A stretch of DNA of 64,000 bases from Hippasteria phrygiana. Taxonomy: Eukaryota; Echinodermata; Asteroidea; Valvatida; Goniasteridae. Both the position numbers and the translations under genes were made by a program. The stretch is taken from NCBI GenBank assembly GCA_037893225.1, contig JAZGUH010000087.1, positions 620,001 through 684,000 on the forward strand, written 5' to 3'. The notes under the pieces are model-generated. The model saw nothing but the letters and a program-made list of their open reading frames with translations, had not been told where the DNA came from and did not search any database. This document shows positions 39,173 through 51,696 of the stretch, piece by piece (position 1 is the first letter of the stretch; every line of letters begins with the position of its first letter).

Positions 39173-42100
39173 TTGCATGAAATATCAACCAAATTCAGTA
39201 ATTTTGACATGTATGGATAGCTTAGATCTGGCGCTACATGCTGCAATTATCGGCGGCTTCTTAGAGTTAAAACTTGTGGAGAAAATTCAAACCTCGCAAT
39301 GTTTATTTTCTTTCCGGCCAACATCTGTGTGCATATTACCTTCTATTTATTGCTCCATGCCTGTCAAATTCCCCAGGGTATGACTTGCTTTACTCATTCA
39401 TAATTGCATGAAATATCAACCAAATTCAGTAATTTTGACATGTATGGATAGCTTAGATCTGGCGCTACATGTTGCAATCATCGGCGGCTTCCCAGAGTTA
39501 AAACTTGTGGAGAAAATTCAAACCTCGCAATGTTTATTTTCTTTCCGGCCAACATCTGTGTGCATATTACCGTCTATTTATTGCTCCATGCATGTCAAAT
39601 TCCCTGGGGTATGGACTTGCTTTACTCATTCATAATTGCATGAAATATCAACCAAATACAGTAATTTTGACATGTATGGATAGCTTAGATCTGGCGCTAC
39701 ATGTTGCAATTATCGGCGGCTTCTTAGAGTTAACACTTGTGGAGAAAATTCAAACCTCGCAATGTTTATTTTCTTTCCGGCCAACATCTGTGTACATGTT
39801 ACCGTCTATTTATTGCTCCATGCCTGTCAAATTCCCTGGGGTATGGACTTGCTTTACTCATTCATAATTGCATGAAATATCAACCAAATGCAGTAATTTT
39901 GACATGTATGTATAGCTTAGATCTGGCGCTACATGTTGCAATCATCGGCGGCTTCCCAGAGTTAAAACTTGTGGAGAAAATTCAAACCTCGCAATGTTTA
40001 TTTTCTTTCCGGCCAACATCTGTGTGCATATTACCGTCTATTTATTGCTCCATGCATGTCAAATTCCCTGGGGTATGGACTTGCTTTACTCATTCATAAT
40101 TGCATGAAATATCAACCAAATTCAGTAATTTTGACATGTATGTATAGCTTAGATCTGGCGCTACATGTTGCAATCATCGGCGGCTTCCCAGAGTTAAAAC
40201 TTGTGGAGAAAATTCAAACCTCGCAATGTTTATTTTCTTTCCGGCCAACATCTGTGTACATGTTACCGTCTATTTATTGCTCCATGCATGTCAAATTCCC
40301 TGGGGTATGGACTTGCTTTACTCATTCATAATTGCATGAAATATCAACCAAATTCAGTAATTTTGACATGTATGGATAGCTTAGATCTGGCGCTACATGC
40401 TGCAATTATCGGCGGCTTCTTAGAGTTAAAACTTGTGGAGAAAATTCAAACCTCGCAATGTTAATTTTCTTTCCGGCCAACATCTGTGTACATATTACCG
40501 TCTATTTATTGCTCCATGCATGTCAAATTCCCTGGGGTATGGACTTGCTTTATTCATTCATAATTGCATGAAATATCAACCAAATGCAGTATTTTTGACA
40601 TGTATGGATAGCTTAGATCTGGCGCTACATGTTGCAATTATCGGCGGCTTCTTAGAGTTAACACTTGTGGAGAAAATTCAAACCTCGCAATGTTTATTTT
40701 CTTTCCGGCCAACATCTGTGTACATGTTACCGTCTATTTATTGCTCCATGCCTGTCAAATTCCCTGGGGTATGGACTTGCTTTACTCATTCATAATTGCA
40801 TGAAATATCAACCAAATTCAGTAATTTTGACATGTATGGATAGCTTAGATCTGGCGCTACATGTTGCAATTATCGGCGGCTTCCCAGAGTTAAAACTTGT
40901 GGAGAAAATTCAAACCTCGCAATGTTAATTTTCTTTCCGGCCAACATCTGTGTACATATTACCGTCTATTTATTGCTCCATGCATGTCAAATTCCCTGGG
41001 GTATGGACTTGCTTTATTCATTCATAATTGCATGAAATATCAACCAAATGCAGTATTTTTGACATGTATGGATAGCTTAGATCTGGCGCTACATGTTGCA
41101 ATTATCGGCGGCTTCTTAGAGTTAACACTTGTGGAGAAAATTCAAACCTCGCAATGTTTATTTTCTTTCCGGCCAACATCTGTGTACATGTTACCGTCTA
41201 TTTATTGCTCCATGCCTGTCAAATTCCCTGGGGTATGGACTTGCTTTACTCATTCATAATTGCATGAAATATCAACCAAATGCAGTAATTTTGACATGTA
41301 TGTATAGCTTAGATCTGGCGCTACATGTTGCAATCATCGGCGGCTTCCCAGAGTTAAAACTTGTGGAGAAAATTCAAACCTCGCAATGTTTATTTTCTTT
41401 CCGGCCAACATCTGTGTGCATATTACCGTCTATTTATTGCTCCATGCATGTCAAATTCCCTGGGGTATGGACTTGCTTTACTCATTCATAATTGCATGAA
41501 ATATCAACCAAATACAGTAATTTTGACATGTATGGATAGCTTAGATCTGGCGCTACATGTTGCAATTATCGGCGGCTTCTTAGAGTTAACACTTGTGGAG
41601 AAAATTCAAACCTCGCAATGTTTATTTTCTTTCCGGCCAACATCTGTGTACATGTTACCGTCTATTTATTGCTCCATGCCTGTCAAATTCCCTGGGGTAT
41701 GGACTTGCTTTACTCATTCATAATTGCATGAAATATCAACCAAATGCAGTAATTTTGACATGTATGTATAGCTTAGATCTGGCGCTACATGTTGCAATCA
41801 TCGGCGGCTTCCCAGAGTTAAAACTTGTGGAGAAAATTCAAACCTCGCAATGTTTATTTTCTTTCCGGCCAACATCTGTGTACATATTACCGTCTATTTA
41901 TTGCTCCATGCATGTCAAATTCCCTGGGGTATGGACTTGCTTTATTCATTCATAATTGCATGAAATATCAACCAAATGCAGTATTTTTGACATGTATGGA
42001 TAGCTTAGATCTGGCGCTACATGTTGCAATTATCGGCGGCTTCTTAGAGTTAACACTTGTGGAGAAAATTCAAACCTCGCAATGTTTATTTTCTTTCCGG

Positions 42101-43811
42101 CCAACATCTGTGTACATGTTACCGTCTATTTATTGCTCCATGCCTGTCAAATTCCCTGGGGTATGGACTTGCTTTACTCATTCATAATTGCATGAAATAT
42201 CAACCAAATGCAGTAATTTTGACATGTATGTATAGCTTAGATCTGGCGCTACATGTTGCAATCATCGGCGGCTTCCCAGAGTTAAAACTTGTGGAGAAAA
42301 TTCAAACCTCGCAATGTTTATTTTCTTTCCGGCCAACATCTGTGTGCATATTACCGTCTATTTATTGCTCCATGCATGTCAAATTCCCTGGGGTATGGAC
42401 TTGCTTTACTCATTCATAATTGCATGAAATATCAACCAAATACAGTAATTTTGACATGTATGGATAGCTTAGATCTGGCGCTACATGTTGCAATTATCGG
42501 CGGCTTCTTAGAGTTAACACTTGTGGAGAAAATTCAAACCTCGCAATGTTTATTTTCTTTCCGGCCAACATCTGTGTACATGTTACCGTCTATTTATTGC
42601 TCCATGCCTGTCAAATTCCCTGGGGTATGGACTTGCTTTACTCATTCATAATTGCATGAAATATCAACCAAATGCAGTAATTTTGACATGTATGTATAGC
42701 TTAGATCTGGCGCTACATGTTGCAATCATCGGCGGCTTCCCAGAGTTAAAACTTGTGGAGAAAATTCAAACCTCGCAATGTTTATTTTCTTTCCGGCCAA
42801 CATCTGTGTACATGTTACCGTCTATTTATTGCTCCATGCATGTCAAATTCCCTGGGGTATGGACTTGCTTTACTCATTCATAATTGCATGAAATATCAAC
42901 CAAATTCAGTAATTTTGACATGTATGGATAGCTTAGATCTGGCGCTACATGTTGCAATTATCGGCGGCTTCTTAGAGTTAAAACTTGTGGAGAAAATTCA
43001 AACCTCGCAATGTTTATTTTCTTTCCGGCCAACATCTGTGTGCATATTACCGTCTATTTATTGCTCCATGCATGTCAAATTCCCTGGGGTATGGACTTGC
43101 TTTACTCATTCATAATTGCATGAAATATCAACCAAATACAGTAATTTTGACATGTATGGATAGCTTAGATCTGGCGCTACATGTTGCAATTATCGGCGGC
43201 TTCTTAGAGTTAACACTTGTGGAGAAAATTCAAACCTCGCAATGTTTATTTTCTTTCCGGCCAACATCTGTGTACATGTTACCGTCTATTTATTGCTCCA
43301 TGCCTGTCAAATTCCCTGGGGTATGGACTTGCTTTACTCATTCATAATTGCATGAAATATCAACCAAATGCAGTAATTTTGACATGTATGTATAGCTTAG
43401 ATCTGGCGCTACATGTTGCAATCATCGGCGGCTTCCCAGAGTTAAAACTTGTGGAGAAAATTCAAACCTCGCAATGTTTATTTTCTTTCCGGCCAACATC
43501 TGTGTGCATATTACCGTCTATTTATTGCTCCATGCATGTCAAATTCCCTGGGGTATGGACTTGCTTTACTCATTCATAATTGCATGAAATATCAACCAAA
43601 TTCAGTAATTTTGACATGTATGGATAGCTTAGATCTGGCGCTACATGTTGCAATTATCGGCGGCTTCTTAGAGTTAAAACTTGTGGAGAAAATTCAAACC
43701 TCGCAATGTTTATTTTCTTTCCGGCCAACATCTGTGTACATGTTACCGTCTATTTATTGCTCCATGCATGTCAAATTCCCTGGGGTATGGACTTGCTTTA
43801 CTCATTCATAA
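39173..43811. repeat. Block 11 (20 monomers, 4,639 bp)
   Basis: Order: E' (first with c69), a g44/cc/a99 monomer with Br right half, At, Br, J, E'/G hybrid, Af, G', Af, Br, At, B/G-like hybrid without a132 (41724-41955), Af, Br, At, Bm, a g44/tt/a99 monomer with Br right half, At, Br, and a g44/tt/a99 monomer with Bm right half. It holds several hybrids and no Bq, C or D. Confidence 0.88.
40332..40563. repeat. E'/G hybrid monomer
   Basis: The left half has c69, t76, tt at m89-90 and a99, as in E'. The right half has a132, a159 with a163, a189 and t222, as in G, and the E-specific deletion is absent. It sits between J and Af, exactly where other blocks have two monomers, E' then G. This fits a one-monomer deletion by crossover between the two, with the switch between m99 and m132. 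Confidence 0.9.
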
Positions 43812-45898
43812 TTGCATGAAATATCAACCAAATTCAGTAATTTTGACATGTATGGATAGCTTAGATCTGGCGCTACATGCTGCAATTATCGGCGGCTTCT
43901 TAGAGTTAAAACTTGTGGAGAAAATTCAAACCTCGCAATGTTTATTTTCTTTCCGGCCAACATCTGTGTGCATATTACCTTCTATTTATTGCTCCATGCC
44001 TGTCAAATTCCCCAGGGTATGACTTGCTTTACTCATTCATAATTGCATGAAATATCAACCAAATTCAGTAATTTTGACATGTATGGATAGCTTAGATCTG
44101 GCGCTACATGTTGCAATCATCGGCGGCTTCCCAGAGTTAAAACTTGTGGAGAAAATTCAAACCTCGCAATGTTAATTTTCTTTCCGGCAAACATCTGTGT
44201 ACATATTACCTTCTATTTATTGCTCCATGCATGTCAAATTCCCTGGGGTATGGACTTGCTTTATTCATTCATAATTGCATGAAATATCAACCAAATGCAG
44301 TATTTTTGACATGTATGGATAGCTTAGATCTGGCGCTACATGTTGCAATTATCGGCGGCTTCTTAGAGTTAACACTTGTGGAGAAAATTCAAACCTCGCA
44401 ATGTTTATTTTCTTTCCGGCCAACATCTGTGTACATGTTACCGTCTATTTATTGCTCCATGCCTGTCAAATTCCCTGGGGTATGGACTTGCTTTACTCAT
44501 TCATAATTGCATGAAATATCAACCAAATGCAGTAATTTTGACATGTATGTATAGCTTAGATCTGGCGCTACATGTTGCAATCATCGGCGGCTTCCCAGAG
44601 TTAAAACTTGTGGAGAAAATTCAAACCTCGCAATGTTTATTTTCTTTCCGGCCAACATCTGTGTACATGTTACCGTCTATTTATTGCTCCATGCATGTCA
44701 AATTCCCTGGGGTATGGACTTGCTTTACTCATTCATAATTGCATGAAATATCAACCAAATTCAGTAATTTTGACATGTATGGATAGCTTAGATCTGGCGC
44801 TACATGTTGCAATTATCGGCGGCTTCTTAGAGTTAACACTTGTGGAGAAAATTCAAACCTCGCAATGTTTATTTTCTTTCCGGCCAACATCTGTGTACAT
44901 GTTACCGTCTATTTATTGCTCCATGCCTGTCAAATTCCCTGGGGTATGGACTTGCTTTACTCATTCATAATTGCATGAAATATCAACCAAATGCAGTAAT
45001 TTTGACATGTATATATAGCTTAGATCTGGCGCTACATGTTGCAATCATCGGCGGCTTCCCAGAGTTAAAACTTGTGGAGAAAATTCAAACCTCGCAATGT
45101 TTATTTTCTTTCCGGCCAACATCTGTGTGCATATTACCGTCTATTTATTGCTCCATGCATGTCAAATTCCCTGGGGTATGGACTTGCTTTACTCATTCAT
45201 AATTGCATGAAATATCAACCAAATTCAGTAATTTTGACATGTATGTATAGCTTAGATCTGGCGCTACATGTTGCAATTATCGGCGGCTTCTTAGAGTTAA
45301 CACTTGTGGAGAAAATTCAAACCTCGCAATGTTTATTTTCTTTCCGGCGAACATCTGTGTGCATATTACCGTCTATTTATTGCTCCATGCATGTCAAATT
45401 CCCTGGGGTATGGACTTGCTTTACTCATTCATAATTGCATGAAATATCAACCAAATACAGTAATTTTGACATGTATGGATAGCTTAGATCTGGCGCTACA
45501 TGTTGCAATTATCGGCGGCTTCTTAGAGTTAACACTTGTGGAGAAAATTCAAACCTCGCAATGTTTATTTTCTTTCCGGCCAACATCTGTGTACATGTTA
45601 CCGTCTATTTATTGCTCCATGCCTGTCAAATTCCCTGGGGTATGGACTTGCTTTACTCATTCATAATTGCATGAAATATCAACCAAATGCAGTAATTTTG
45701 ACATGTATATATAGCTTAGATCTGGCGCTACATGTTGCAATCATCGGCGGCTTCCCAGAGTTAAAACTTGTGGAGAAAATTCAAACCTCGCAATGTTTAT
45801 TTTCTTTCCGGCCAACATCTGTGTGCATATTACCGTCTATTTATTGCTCCATGCATGTCAAATTCCCTGGGGTATGGACTTGCTTTACTCATTCATAA

Positions 45899-46130
45899 TT
45901 GCATGAAATATCAACCAAATTCAGTAATTTTGACATGTATGTATAGCTTAGATCTGGCGCTACATGTTGCAATTATCGGCGGCTTCTTAGAGTTAACACT
46001 TGTGGAGAAAATTCAAACCTCGCAATGTTTATTTTCTTTCCGGCCAACATCTGTGTGCATATTACCGTCTATTTATTGCTCCATGCATGTCAAATTCCCT
46101 GGGGTATGGACTTGCTTTACTCATTCATAA
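45899..46130. repeat. K-type monomer, reference copy
   Basis: t23, t44, t76, tt at m89-90 and c99 with g159 a163 a189. It looks like a B-like m44 base on a C-type body. It always follows a Br with tatatatag and is seen only from 45.2 to 60.3 kb. Confidence 0.88.
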
Positions 46131-47058
46131 TTGCATGAAATATCAACCAAATTCAGTAATTTTGACATGTATGGATAGCTTAGATCTGGCGCTACATGTT
46201 GCAATTATCGGCGGCTTCTTAGAGTTAACACTTGTGGAGAAAATTCAAACCTCGCAATGTTTATTTTCTTTCCGGCCAACATCTGTGTACATGTTACCGT
46301 CTATTTATTGCTCCATGCCTGTCAAATTCCCTGGGGTATGGACTTGCTTTACTCATTCATAATTGCATGAAATATCAACCAAATGCAGTAATTTTGACAT
46401 GTATGTATAGCTTAGATCTGGCGCTACATGTTGCAATCATCGGCGGCTTCCCAGAGTTAAAACTTGTGGAGAAAATTCAAACCTCGCAATGTTTATTTTC
46501 TTTCCGGCCAACATCTGTGTACATGTTACCGTCTATTTATTGCTCCATGCATGTCAAATTCCCTGGGGTATGGACTTGCTTTACTCATTCATAATTGCAT
46601 GAAATATCAACCAAATTCAGTAATTTTGACATGTATGGATAGCTTAGATCTGGCGCTACATGTTGCAATTATCGGCGGCTTCTTAGAGTTAACACTTGTG
46701 GAGAAAATTCAAACCTCGCAATGTTTATTTTCTTTCCGGCCAACATCTGTGTACATGTTACCGTCTATTTATTGCTCCATGCCTGTCAAATTCCCTGGGG
46801 TATGGACTTGCTTTACTCATTCATAATTGCATGAAATATCAACCAAATGCAGTAATTTTGACATGTATGTATAGCTTAGATCTGGCGCTACATGTTGCAA
46901 TCATCGGCGGCTTCCCAGAGTTAAAACTTGTGGAGAAAATTCAAACCTCGCAATGTTTATTTTCTTTCCGGCCAACATCTGTGTGCATATTACCGTCTAT
47001 TTATTGCTCCATGCATGTCAAATTCCCTGGGGTATGGACTTGCTTTACTCATTCATAA

Positions 47059-47290
47059 TTGCATGAAATATCAACCAAATTCAGTAATTTTGACATGTAT
47101 GTATAGCTTAGATCTGGCGCTACATGTTGCAATCATCGGCGGCTTCCCAGAGTTAAAACTTGTGGAGAAAATTCAAACCTCGCAATGTTTATTTTCTTTC
47201 CGGCCAACATCTGTGTACATGTTACCGTCTATTTATTGCTCCATGCATGTCAAATTCCCTGGGGTATGGACTTGCTTTACTCATTCATAA
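47059..47290. repeat. J-type monomer, reference copy
   Basis: t23, t44, c76, cc at m89-90, a99 with a159 g163 a189. From 46.9 kb rightwards it directly precedes every E' that is itself preceded by Br, forming a Br-J-E' triplet. The first copy is at 40100-40331. Confidence 0.88.
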
Positions 47291-48449
47291 TTGCATGAAA
47301 TATCAACCAAATTCAGTAATTTTGACATGTATGGATAGCTTAGATCTGGCGCTACATGCTGCAATTATCGGCGGCTTCTTAGAGTTAAAACTTGTGGAGA
47401 AAATTCAAACCTCGCAATGTTTATTTTCTTTCCGGCCAACATCTGTGTGCATATTACCTTCTATTTATTGCTCCATGCCTGTCAAATTCCCCAGGGTATG
47501 ACTTGCTTTACTCATTCATAATTGCATGAAATATCAACCAAATTCAGTAATTTTGACATGTATGGATAGCTTAGATCTGGCGCTACATGTTGCAATCATC
47601 GGCGGCTTCCCAGAGTTAAAACTTGTGGAGAAAATTCAAACCTCGCAATGTTAATTTTCTTTCCGGCAAACATCTGTGTACATATTACCGTCTATTTATT
47701 GCTCCATGCATGTCAAATTCCCTGGGGTATGGACTTGCTTTATTCATTCATAATTGCATGAAATATCAACCAAATGCAGTATTTTTGACATGTATGGATA
47801 GCTTAGATCTGGCGCTACATGTTGCAATTATCGGCGGCTTCTTAGAGTTAACACTTGTGGAGAAAATTCAAACCTCGCAATGTTTATTTTCTTTCCGGCC
47901 AACATCTGTGTGCATATTACCGTCTATTTATTGCTCCATGCATGTCAAATTCCCTGGGGTATGGACTTGCTTCACTCATTCATAATTGCATGAAATATCA
48001 ACCAAATGCAGTATTTTTGACATGTATGGATAGCTTAGATCTGGCGCTACATGTTGCAATTATCGGCGGCTTCTTAGAGTTAACACTTGTGGAGAAAATT
48101 CAAACCTCGCAATGTTTATTTTCTTTCCGGCCAACATCTGTGTACATGTTACCGTCTATTTATTGCTCCATGCCTGTCAAATTCCCTGGGGTATGGACTT
48201 GCTTTACTCATTCATAATTGCATGAAATATCAACCAAATGCAGTAATTTTGACATGTATGTATAGCTTAGATCTGGCGCTACATGTTGCAATCATCGGCG
48301 GCTTCCCAGAGTTAAAACTTGTTGAGAAAATTCAAACCTCGCAATGTTTATTTTCTTTCCGGCCAACATCTGTGTACATGTTACCGTCTATTTATTGCTC
48401 CATGCATGTCAAATTCCCTGGGGTATGGACTTGCTTTACTCATTCATAA
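47291..48449. repeat. Block 13 (5 monomers, 1,159 bp)
   Basis: Order: E', G (a147), Af' (gcttcactc), Af, Bm (cttgttgag). E'-G-Af'-Af-Bm is the prototype of the first five monomers of blocks 15, 18 and 20. The cttgttgag change is private. Confidence 0.9.
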
Positions 48450-51400
48450 TTGCATGAAATATCAACCAAATTCAGTAATTTTGACATGTATGGATAGCTT
48501 AGATCTGGCGCTACATGCTGCAATTATCGGCGGCTTCTTAGAGTTAAAACTTGTGGAGAAAATTCAAACCTCGCAATGTTTATTTTCTTTCCGGCCAACA
48601 TCTGTGTGCATATTACCTTCTATTTATTGCTCCATGCCTGTCAAATTCCCCAGGGTATGACTTGCTTTACTCATTCATAATTGCATGAAATATCAACCAA
48701 ATTCAGTAATTTTGACATGTATGGATAGCTTAGATCTGGCGCTACATGTTGCAATCATCGGCGGCTTCCCAGAGTTAAAACTTGTGGAGAAAATTCAAAC
48801 CTCGCAATGTTAATTTTCTTTCCGGCAAACATCTGTGTACATATTACCTTCTATTTATTGCTCCATGCATGTCAAATTCCCTGGGGTATGGACTTGCTTT
48901 ATTCATTCATAATTGCATGAAATATCAACCAAATGCAGTATTTTTGACATGTATGGATAGCTTAGATCTGGCGCTACATGTTGCAATTATCGGCGGCTTC
49001 TTAGAGTTAACACTTGTGGAGAAAATTCAAACCTCGCAATGTTTATTTTCTTTCCGGCCAACATCTGTGTACATGTTACCGTCTATTTATTGCTCCATGC
49101 CTGTCAAATTCCCTGGGGTATGGACTTGCTTTACTCATTCATAATTGCATGAAATATCAACCAAATGCAGTAATTTTGACATGTATGTATAGCTTAGATC
49201 TGGCGCTACATGTTGCAATCATCGGCGGCTTCCCAGAGTTAAAACTTGTGGAGAAAATTCAAACCTCGCAATGTTTATTTTCTTTCCGGCCAACATCTGT
49301 GTACATGTTACCGTCTATTTATTGCTCCATGCATGTCAAATTCCCTGGGGTATGGACTTGCTTTACTCATTCATAATTGCATGAAATATCAACCAAATTC
49401 AGTAATTTTGACATGTATGGATAGCTTAGATCTGGCGCTACATGTTGCAATTATCGGCGGCTTCTTAGAGTTAACACTTGTGGAGAAAATTCAAACCTCG
49501 CAATGTTTATTTTCTTTCCGGCCAACATCTGTGTACATGTTACCGTCTATTTATTGCTCCATGCCTGTCAAATTCCCTGGGGTATGGACTTGCTTTACTC
49601 ATTCATAATTGCATGAAATATCAACCAAATGCAGTAATTTTGACATGTATATATAGCTTAGATCTGGCGCTACATGTTGCAATCATCGGCGGCTTCCCAG
49701 AGTTAAAACTTGTGGAGAAAATTCAAACCTCGCAATGTTTATTTTCTTTCCGGCCAACATCTGTGTGCATATTACCGTCTATTTATTGCTCCATGCATGT
49801 CAAATTCCCTGGGGTATGGACTTGCTTTACTCATTCATAATTGCATGAAATATCAACCAAATTCAGTAATTTTGACATGTATGTATAGCTTAGATCTGGC
49901 GCTACATGTTGCAATTATCGGCGGCCTCTTAGAGTTAACACTTGTGGAGAAAATTCAAACCTCGCAATGTTTATTTTCTTTCCGGCGAACATCTGTGTGC
50001 ATATTACCGTCTATTTATTGCTCCATGCATGTCAAATTCCCTGGGGTATGGACTTGCTTTACTCATTCATAATTGCATGAAATATCAACCAAATACAGTA
50101 ATTTTGACATGTATGGATAGCTTAGATCTGGCGCTACATGTTGCAATTATCGGCGGCTTCTTAGAGTTAACACTTGTGGAGAAAATTCAAACCTCGCAAT
50201 GTTTATTTTCTTTCCGGCCAACATCTGTGTACATGTTACCGTCTATTTATTGCTCCATGCCTGTCAAATTCCCTGGGGTATGGACTTGCTTTACTCATTC
50301 ATAATTGCATGAAATATCAACCAAATGCAGTAATTTTGACATGTATATATAGCTTAGATCTGGCGCTACATGTTGCAATCATCGGCGGCTTCCCAGAGTT
50401 AAAACTTGTGGAGAAAATTCAAACCTCGCAATGTTTATTTTCTTTCCGGCCAACATCTGTGTGCATATTACCGTCTATTTATTGCTCCATGCATGTCAAA
50501 TTCCCTGGGGTATGGACTTGCTTTACTCATTCATAATTGCATGAAATATCAACCAAATTCAGTAATTTTGACATGTATGTATAGCTTAGATCTGGCGCTA
50601 CATGTTGCAATTATCGGCGGCTTCTTAGAGTTAACACTTGTGGAGAAAATTCAAACCTCGCAATGTTTATTTTCTTTCCGGCCAACATCTGTGTGCATAT
50701 TACCGTCTATTTATTGCTCCATGCATGTCAAATTCCCTGGGGTATGGACTTGCTTTACTCATTCATAATTGCATGAAATATCAACCAAATTCAGTAATTT
50801 TGACATGTATGGATAGCTTAGATCTGGCGCTACATGTTGCAATTATCGGCGGCTTCTTAGAGTTAACACTTGTGGAGAAAATTCAAACCTCGCAATGTTT
50901 ATTTTCTTTCCGGCCAACATCTGTGTACATGTTACCGTCTATTTATTGCTCCATGCCTGTCAAATTCCCTGGGGTATGGACTTGCTTTACTCATTCATAA
51001 TTGCATGAAATATCAACCAAATGCAGTAATTTTGACATGTATGTATAGCTTAGATCTGGCGCTACATGTTGCAATCATCGGCGGCTTCTTAGAGTTAACA
51101 CTTGTGGAGAAAATTCAAACCTCGCAATGTTTATTTTCTTTCCGGCCAACATCTGTGTACATGTTACCGTCTATTTATTGCTCCATGCCTGTCAAATTCC
51201 CTGGGGTATGGACTTGCTTTACTCATTCATAATTGCATGAAATATCAACCAAATGCAGTAATTTTGACATGTATGTATAGCTTAGATCTGGCGCTACATG
51301 TTGCAATCATCGGCGGCTTCCCAGAGTTAAAACTTGTGGAGAAAATTCAAACCTCGCAATGTTTATTTTCTTTCCGGCCAACATCTGTGTGCATATTACC

Positions 51401-51696
51401 GTCTATTTATTGCTCCATGCATGTCAAATTCCCTGGGGTATGGACTTGCTTTACTCATTCATAATTGCATGAAATATCAACCAAATTCAGTAATTTTGAC
51501 ATGTATGTATAGCTTAGATCTGGCGCTACATGTTGCAATCATCGGCGGCTTCCCAGAGTTAAAACTTGTGGAGAAAATTCAAACCTCGCAATGTTTATTT
51601 TCTTTCCGGCCAACATCTGTGTACATGTTACCGTCTATTTATTGCTCCATGCATGTCAAATTCCCTGGGGTATGGACTTGCTTTACTCATTCATAA
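48450..51696. repeat. Block 14 (14 monomers, 3,247 bp)
   Basis: Order: E', G (a147, t169), Af, Bm, A, Br(tatatatag), K (ccggcgaac, ggcctctt), At, Br(tatatatag), K, A, B/A hybrid, Br, J. It is block 12 repeated with one monomer missing: Bm plus A of block 12 are replaced by one hybrid. The offset accordingly changes from 4,638 to 4,406 bp. Confidence 0.92.
51001..51232. repeat. B/A hybrid monomer (crossover junction)
   Basis: The left part is B-type (g23, t44, c76). The right part, from m89 on, is A-type (ttcttagag, c99, a159, g163, c189). The switch lies in about 51077-51089. The homologous place in block 12 (46363-46826) has a separate Bm and A, so this unit records loss of exactly one 232-bp monomer. 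Confidence 0.92.

Larger units (their letters stand above)
43812..47290. repeat. Block 12 (15 monomers, 3,479 bp)
   Basis: Order: E', G (a147, t169), Af, Bm, A, Br with tatatatag (44971), K with ccggcgaac (45203), At, Br with tatatatag, K, A, Bm, A, Br, J. Block 14 repeats this order 4,638 bp downstream, including the rare tatatatag and ccggcgaac variants. Confidence 0.92.
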
